Source: Batrachochytrium dendrobatidis JAM81 (lineage: Eukaryota > Chytridiomycota > Chytridiomycetes > Rhizophydiales). Taken from it: a stretch of DNA of 64,000 bases. The stretch lies in the NCBI RefSeq assembly GCF_000203795.2, contig NW_006281115.1, positions 296,383-360,382 on the forward strand. Reading direction: 5' to 3'. A model generated the notes under the pieces. The model was not told the DNA's origin, did no database searches, and saw only the letters and a program-made list of their open reading frames with translations. Both the position numbers and the translations under genes were made by a program. Below are positions 56,791 to 64,000 of the stretch, piece by piece; within the stretch, counting starts at the first letter, position 1, and each line of letters opens with the position of its first letter.

Positions 56791-59700
56791 ATGCATCAGC
56801 ATCCGCTGTCAAGACCAAACAGCATGGGTTCTGATGCTCATGTCAACAGTGAAGAACATCGCTCTCCTGTTCGTCCTATTACTGTTCGAACAAACTCTCC
56901 TCACTTTTCTGGTCTAGCAACATTGTCTGCTGTTGCTTCAACAAGTCCATCTGCAGCAACTACTGTCAAAACTACTGCCAAAACTACTGTCAAAACTACT
57001 GCCAAGACCATACCAAAAAGTGGTTTTACACCCATGTGCTATGATTCCGTTTCTTCTGAAGATGAACTTCGTCCTCGTCAAGCCTTGAGTAAATATCAGG
57101 ATGTGTTGTTGAGAGAACAAGTTGTTTCTCCTATTAAACGCTATCCAACTGCAGAAGTTCATGACTCGAATCAATCCACTTCTTACAATTATCGTTCTGC
57201 TGCTCCTTACGAGTCTGCACAATCCATGTCTTACGATCCTCATTTACCATCCGAGTACTCGCATAATTTAAATGCAATCCCACAACACTCTCTAGTTCAC
57301 CACGATGACGATCGTCAGATTTGGTCTTACAATGTAAGCTGTCGCTTCAATCTTTCAGTTCAAATCGTCATCTTGATCATCTTGATGTTGCGCGAATGTA
57401 ATTAACTCAAATCTAATCTCATATAGCACAAAGCAAACGATGGCTACTATAATGATGGCTATCAGCATGCCATTTATCCTCCGTCACATTCTGATCATAC
57501 TCCAACCCATTTACATTCATCTCATCCAAGAGTAAGTCTAATCTGAATGTCTTTTCATGCTGTTACGACTTGAATCTCTTGATGTGCTAATTCTTGTATT
57601 ATCTTAATGTTTTGCATTTTAAAAGGATCCGCCATCATCTGTTCCCTATGTGCACGATCATCAATACAAAGACAATCACGGTACTGATGATATGCGTTGG
57701 AGATGGAATAAAGACGCTGATTATTGGGATCGTCCTCCACCTTCTCATCATGTCCAACCTGCTTCACATTACACACCATCAGATTGGCATGAAATACCCA
57801 ATGTCGCATCCAATTCATCTATTCATGGCTCTTTGCAACATCACAGTCCTCACTATTCAAGTATGAGTCATGATTACGCTCCACCACACGGTGACTCTTA
57901 TCCTCCATCTGTAAGTGCTGTGGATACATTGTAATCCGTGTCGTTGCATAGTATTCTAGTATATCTCATCCTATCTGTTCAACTTAGATGCCTGTATATC
58001 ATCATACACCCATTACTTATCACGATCAGCCCTCTTGGGTAAGTTTTTCTTTTTCTAAACTGTTGGTCTTGGTGATAATCACTCATGTAAATCCTGTATT
58101 TGAATCAATATAGAGATCTGCACAAAATTACAACCCACCTTATTACAGTCACGACTATGAACAACCTCCGGTAAACATATGCTTTTTCTGATCTTTTTGT
58201 TTCTAAAATCATTGCAGATGTATCAGCTTACGTTTTTTATTGATAAAAATATAGCCACCAGTGCATTCAATGCATGGACCACAATATGACAGTGTACATC
58301 ATAGCAGAATGCATAGGGACTCTTCATCCAATCAGAGTCCACGCGAATACACTCGCTCTGCTGATTTTTCGCACGACAGTCAACCATCTTCTAATTCCAT
58401 GATTCCAAATCACGCTGGGCACAATCAGAGTTCCACGTTTAGTCAAAAACCAGTATTAAAGCAAACCAAGTTACCGCTCTTTTTAAATATGCAAAGCGGT
58501 CATACTTCGACATCTTCAAATTATGGATCATTTCCCACTAAATCAGAGACTGACAGCACGCTTGATACCAACTGCTTAAACTCATCCTCTTCAAGTTTGA
58601 AATCCAATACTCTAGAGAGTTCAAACTATCCACACTACCCATTCCCAAATATGCGTGTCAAACCAAAGGCTTACATTGTAGATGATCTAGATCAAGAGCT
58701 TATGACTACTGGATTTCAACTAAAATTGGCTGGTCTAACACCACTGACCCCCTCTGTATATTCTCCAGCTGCATCTTCCATAACAAGCAATTCGTCAACT
58801 GCCAATTTATCTCAAAAATCACACATTCGGCCTGCGCTAATTATAGATTTGTTGTCCACCTTTCAATTTCTGGAAGTATTTGGAGTGGATTTCCTACACA
58901 TGAAAATCGAACCCAACTTTAGTTTTGGTAGGTGTTTATTGCTATATCCATTCGTCATACCAGACTTGCTTCTATTGACATTCTACATACTTACACCCAT
59001 TACATCAATGATTTGATATTCAGGCTGGGTAGTAGATGCCATGATCCATCCAGAAGCACGATATTGTGACATTCTGTGGATGTTTTCACACATTCTCAAT
59101 GCTATGGAAAGCGATGTTCCTAAAAACCAAATTATGCTTCAGGCATATGTTTGTGAGTACATTAGAGTACTTATGCCAAAACTATCAGAAGAACTGTATT
59201 GCGTTGATCTTCCATTGGTATCTCCTGAATCACTTGTAGCAATCATGACACAATTCATTTCGTGGCTTACGGAAACAGACGCATTTCATCAACATCTATC
59301 GGACGCTGAAGCTTTTTGCACTACGTTGCGTAAATCATGCCTTGAACGGGCTGAAAGAATTCATCAGTACAGAGACCAATGTAAGCAGCTCAAAGTAGAA
59401 ATGAGTGCGGTGGATTTAAAAATTGAATTCAAAACTAAGGAATTGGAACGTGGCACTGCTCCAGAACCAGTATCAGAAACTATGGATTTGGGTCCAGTGA
59501 ATACATTGGTTGCTCCAAACGATACAGCTGCCGATTACTCAGTGCCAGCAAATATTTCCAACCCTAGTGCTGTTTCTGAAGACTCTGCAAAACCACTTCC
59601 TGAACACCCTGTTTCAACAGCTGCACCCGCCTTGTCTACCAATTCCTCTAGCCGAGCATCTTCTCGCAAGCATGCTTTGGTCAAATCAGAAAATGATCGT

Positions 59701-62122
59701 GAATATGTGACTAAACTCAAAGAAGAACTGATGGACTTGCAAAAAATGTACAATGCACATATTGACAATCTGGATCGACATATGGAAAAATTGAATCGAC
59801 TTGAAACACTCAATAGCCATGACAGGCGTCGCGTTGCCTCTATTGTCAATGTGTCCAAAGGATCGGGTGATGTGTTGTTGGGTGTAGATCGATATGGTAG
59901 TGCGTATTGGTGGGTTGTGGTTGAGGGGGGTGACGCAACTTTGGATGCAGTAAACAGCGTACCCTTTAATCATATAACTGGAACTGAAACGACAACTTCT
60001 TTAGAGCACTTTGATTCTTCTTCAACTTCAATTGCTTCAGCACAACCTAAAATGGCCAACTTTGGGATTCTTGTCGAGCATGATTTTTCAGCACATGAAG
60101 ACAATGATCCAAGCTTGATAGCTGAAGCATCAACCGGCTGGTCGTATTTTACTTCACTCGCTGATATCTACTCTTTTTTAACGACACTTTGCAATCGAGG
60201 ATTCAGAGAGCGAGCACTTCGAAGCACTTTGCTGAATAGATTTTCCAGCATGGGACTTCCTCCGTCTTATGGAGTTGAAGAGGACTTTACCCATTATTCA
60301 CGAGCGACATTTGACAAGGTTGCTGCTGCTGTCGTGTCCTTTGGTGTTTGGATTCGTGATGTCACTGGTGCACCGTTGCCATTCACAACAGATACGAGTG
60401 ACAGGGTGATGCATATATCCAATGTGATGGACAGAGGGTCCCCGCAAGAATCTGTGCTGGCCACCTCTTTTACTGATTATTTTGGAGGAGCTGCACGACA
60501 TGTATTCAATGAGCTTATTTCATTGTGCAGAAACAGCGCAATGAAGGATTCTGATGTAGATATAAACGAATCATTTGATATTCAAGCCATGAAAAGCCAG
60601 CTTATGCGATGGTTTGCAGAATCTAAACTCGACCATCTTACTTCAGACCAGCTCAATGCCTGCCACTCCATTGCCACTCTATCACACTTTCATGAATGGT
60701 GTACCCAAATCATATCAGAAATCACTGAAACAATTGTCTACCAAGAAGAAACAGCTGCAGCACAAGCTGCAAGAAAAAAACTTGAAGCGCAAAAGGAACT
60801 AGCACGGACAGAAAGTGCAATACATTTTACCCGATCTGGAAGGCGTGTTGCACCACCCAATTGGAGTCAGGGTTTAGCTTCTGGACAAATGGGTAGTACT
60901 ATAGCTAAAGTTTCTGCTGCTGATGCTCCCCAGTCGTCTGAAGTCAGCGCGTCGTCAAACGCAGATGATGGCAAAAGTACTACTCATCCAAATTTCCGTG
61001 TAAATCAAAAAAAAACCAAGGCGAATCTATCCAAACCGACAAAAAACAAGATGAATCTGACCGAGTCGACAAAAGATAGTATGGATCTGCCCGAATCGAC
61101 AAAAGACGAGATGGATTTGCCCGAGTCGATAAAAGACGAGATGGATTTGCCCGAATCGACAAAAGACGAGATGGAACTGCCCGAATCAACAGAAGATAAT
61201 ATGGATCTGCCTGAGCCGACAGAAGGTAGTATGGATCTGTCCGAGTTGACAGAAGATAGTATGGATCTGCCCGAATCGACAAAAGACGAGATGGATCTGC
61301 CCGAGTCGATAAAAGACGAGATGGATTTGCCCGAATCGATAAAAGACGAGATGGATCTGTCCGAGTTGACAAAAAACTCGTTCAAGAAAATTATTCCTTC
61401 AATGCAAGCGGTTACTATTGAAGTGAGATTACCACCTTCTAAAGCCACTTCAATGTCTACTCGCATTTTAAAATCAAAAAATGTCAAGCAAGGAGGAACG
61501 CGGACACGACCTATTCGTGAACATTCTCGAGCCACTACGTCTGATGCTTTACTGACTGGTCGTGCCGAGTCGAATCAGTCGAATCGTGGTAGTAGTCGAC
61601 GCTCGCTTACAAGAGGATTGGCGACAGAGGGCAATGCTGCTACGTTGAGTGGGAAATCACGTCGCCAAAACCCGCCTGCTAAGACTAACTTGACCACCCA
61701 TTCTGCAGCTAGTAAACGGCGTTCAAAATCCCGTCACTCCCTTGAACATGATAATGTGGGTCAATCAAAACTAAAGTCTGAGTCTCTGATCAATGCAAAC
61801 AATGGAATGGATACCAGTATGACTGATTTAGTTTTAACATCTGCCTCCACTACTGTACCAATGAATACTAATGCTCGCAAGGTAGTGTTGCTTGGCCAGT
61901 TTATTAATTTTTAAATTTACTTGTTCATTCATCTGTAAACCTGACCGACTTGTTTCTTTTGTATCTAAAACTGTAATCTAGAAGCGAAAATCTTCATTGA
62001 TCCAAAAACAAGAGTCAACTCAACAGGACAATACTGTCGCCGAGGTCGATTTGAATACTAAAGGCGATTTGAATCCATCCGTGCGCAAGAGTTTAAGAAT
62101 TAGACATGCCAAACCACTATAG
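56791..62122 (+). CDS. DDT/WHIM-domain chromatin protein with repeat-rich tail
   Basis: Eight exons, about 1,590 residues: 56,791-57,333, then short exons near 57,427, 57,628, 57,988, 58,114, a larger one from 58,256 to about 58,926, the main exon from about 59,024 to 61,881, and 61,982-62,122. The N-terminal third is His/Pro/Ser/Tyr-rich and disordered. A DDT-like helical domain spans about 58,830-59,330 (LLSTFQFLEVFG, then CDILWMFSHILNAM). A coiled coil with KEELMDLQKMYNAHIDNLDR precedes the WHIM motif LLGVDRYGSAYWWV (about 59,880), a combination known from ISWI-partner proteins (Itc1, ACF1/BAZ, RSF1 type). A second helical block reaches 60,780. The tail contains twelve 10-residue acidic repeats and ends basic (RKSLRIRHAKPL). 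Likely nuclear and chromatin-remodelling; the exact orthologue is not known. Confidence 0.8.
61021..61380 (+). repeat. In-frame minisatellite, 12 units of 30 bp
   Basis: Exactly two units fit each 60 bases, so the array keeps frame. Consensus decapeptide MDLPESTKDE, with variants such as MDLSELTEDS and MELPESTEDN; the first and last units are degenerate. The order of variants suggests internal duplication (MDLPESIKDE occurs three times). It lies in the tail of the DDT/WHIM gene. Long antisense frames over it are a by-product of the periodicity. Confidence 0.9.
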
Positions 62123-62206
62123 AAATGATTGTTTTCGGTGTTTCCTTTTTACTTGAATGTGCTAGTAAAATCTAAAATTGTTTTTGGCTTCATACCAGTT
62201 TTTAGT

Positions 62207-64000
62207 TTACCATCGTCGGTTTTGACAACAAATATATGCCATACTTCCAATGAAACGAATCATGGAAAGTCCTGCCACGCTCCACTATAAGTAGAAACAG
62301 TCAAGTTTAGCATTCAGTAAATACATGAGTCATTGATGCATTAAAACATTCAAAGCTCACCAAAATAAAAGTCAAGAACGGGTTAAATGATTTTGGATTG
62401 GTCGTATCAATCCCAATCTGAATAGCAATCTGTGAAGTAGTAAACACGGCCAAAATCGCCACATTAGACAATAGCCAAAACAAAACAACTTTTGTACGGT
62501 ATGCTCTGAAATAATCCTCTTGGTCCAGCATGTTTCGGTTTTGTTTTCTGCGCCGCTGAGCAGTATCGTCTGGTTTAGGCTTGAGTTCCTTGAGAAACAT
62601 ATTGTAGTTGGCATCTATATCTTGTTGGTTGACTGGAAGATCAACTGTCACGACTTGCTTTCCTGCTTCAGTTTTTTGTGTGTGTACAGCAGCTGGAGGT
62701 TCAGTTGGCTTATTATCACCCTTGGTTCCCCACGACACATCATGCAAATTACAAACTATGATTATAGTTAGTAAAACAGAATGTTGACATATTTTTAAAA
62801 ACCGATCGACAAATCAAACCAGTCTGACCCTTTAATACGGATTTACTTACATGCATATACCATGAGAATATTTACAAATGATGGCAAAAGCAATAAATAC
62901 TGAATAAAGCATGTCAACTAATATTCCACCATGACAGTCCGAGTTAGCTATTCTTATTCTCAACATTCAATGCAGCATCAAATTTTCATGTTTAAAGCTT
63001 TACCATGTGCCAAGGGTCAAGATATACAATGGACGCAATAATGTATACGCCGTAAGTGGTAAGCAGTGAAAGAACGAGATCGCGGAATGCACGCTCAAGC
63101 AACAAGTTTGCAAGATTGAGCACACTGGTAGCTCTAGTCCCGTTTTGATCGGCAACCGTCGCGCGAGCAATTGCCGACTCGATTGCTAAATGGATAGTAA
63201 ATCCAGACTAGGCTCATATAAAAGCAAACTATGTTAATCCAACTTGATTGGCCCCGCTATAGTCAATTTTACCGATAATAATTCACCAATTCAATAGTCA
63301 TTCACAATAAACGGCTCACTCACCATATATAGTAGTGTTGCCATAATGAGAGCAAACAATGCAAAGCATCCAATATAAAGAATGCGAAACCCTTGTGGCC
63401 TGTTTCCAAGCGATGCAATAAATATCATCACAAGTGCAAACAGGTAAAGCTGTCTGAGAGTAATAAACATTCCTACGCCAAACCCAAAAAATGGATCGGT
63501 TTCCAACTGTTGTACAACTCCAACAGAAAGGAAATCTGAATTATCAAGGCGTGAAAAATATAAGTATAATGGCAACAAAACAATGCTTCACACCATGTAA
63601 GATTGATTGTATAATATACTTACAAAAGGTCAAGAAAAAATTGGACAGGGAAAACCAGCTAAAAACTAAATTCACCACATTATCTACGCAACACAAAATG
63701 ATTGAGTATAAAATGCCAATGTTTTAAAAAACTACTAATGATGGGCTAATAATAATGCTTACATAAAGTCTGGAGTAGGAGAACCAATTTTCGTCCAAAT
63801 GAATGACCAGATCGAAAAACTTGATAAAAATGGATGATGGCATGCAAGCCAGCAAAAAACGATCCATTCAACCACCGACGACGCTGCGCTTTACGATAAT
63901 ATCAGTACCACAAAAGTCAGTTTTGAATCATTTCTAATTAAAACAACTTTTGGATGATACGATGTGTGGCTTACAAATATACTCGGGAACAGAATCAGGG
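62207..64000 (-). CDS. CHS: Chitin synthase, C-terminal part (cut by right edge)
   Basis: Only the 3' half lies in the window; the gene enters from the right edge (5' end missing). Chitin synthase is a plasma-membrane processive GT2 enzyme that makes cell-wall chitin from UDP-GlcNAc. The catalytic [13 protein letters not shown] motif is at about 63,850-63,895. Membrane segments follow in exons at about 63,690-63,620, 63,580-63,330, 63,200-63,010 and 62,540-62,370. The sequence [12 protein letters not shown] (about 62,745) is the hallmark of division 1 (class I-III) enzymes. A splice at about 62,362 joins to [17 protein letters not shown], giving the stop at 62,207. The gene is convergent with the DDT/WHIM gene, 84 bp apart. 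Family is sure; class within division 1 is not. Confidence 0.93.

Noticed and set aside
61021..61380. CRISPR-like regular repeat
   Set aside because: Units are contiguous 30-bp tandem copies without spacers and encode a decapeptide in frame; the genome is eukaryotic.
61005..61535. Long minus-strand open frames (176 and 130 codons) over the DDT/WHIM tail
   Set aside because: They exist because the 30-bp minisatellite has no stops in these frames; composition is repetitive and there is no promoter, intron or domain.

Overview
The window looks like nuclear DNA of a zoosporic (flagellated) fungus, most likely a chytrid of the Batrachochytrium/Rhizophydiales type. The reasons are AT-rich DNA, dense genes with many short GT-AG introns (mostly about 60-150 nt), fungal-type genes (class I-III-like chitin synthase, monofunctional fungal TYR1 prephenate dehydrogenase, GGC1 and HEM25 carriers) and genes tied to the flagellum or to an opisthokont ancestry that Dikarya have mostly lost (IFT46, a soluble animal-type MIA40, PDRG1, a NAMPT). 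A secreted S41-type peptidase and a decayed Crinkler-like gene fit the families known to be expanded in Batrachochytrium. Species-level identity is inference.

Layout. 1-3,640: repeat-rich left end with a broken CRN/HNH-type gene. 3.6-8.6 kb: MIA40 and UPF2 on the plus strand. 8.8-17.9 kb: CLASP and an ABCC transporter on the minus strand, separated by a copy of a dispersed repeat. 18.3-25.2 kb: an unrecognised small multi-exon gene head-to-head with GGC1, then PSMG4 lying between two near-identical direct repeats, then an HMG-box gene. 25.5-32.1 kb: IFT46, NAMPT and PDRG1 on the minus strand; PDRG1 introns have been invaded by repeats and a 461-bp inverted repeat lies across its 3' half. 32.3-34.5 kb: SF3B6 and HEM25. 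34.5-38.1 kb: repeats, a possible TnpB/Fanzor-like relic and a secreted S41 peptidase. 38.3-56.6 kb: compact housekeeping genes PLAA/DOA1, TYR1, CSN1, VPS16, HSP60, HSP10, D2HGDH and a WD40 protein. 56.8-64 kb: a DDT/WHIM chromatin protein with an in-frame minisatellite, and the 3' part of a chitin synthase that runs off the right edge.

Several genes are arranged head to head with very short shared promoters: TYR1/CSN1 (54 bp), the unknown gene/GGC1 (88 bp), HSP60/HSP10 (181 bp, with a step-type heat-shock element) and D2HGDH/WD40 (194 bp). Functional links exist in HSP60/HSP10 (one chaperonin machine); in protein turnover (PSMG4 for the proteasome, PLAA for ubiquitin, CSN1 for cullin control); and in mitochondrial biogenesis (MIA40, GGC1, HEM25, HSP60/10, D2HGDH), but no metabolic gene cluster is evident. 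I did not find tRNA, rRNA or CRISPR features. Gene spans run from start to stop codon and include introns; intron boundaries quoted were read by eye from splice signals, reading frame and family similarity.
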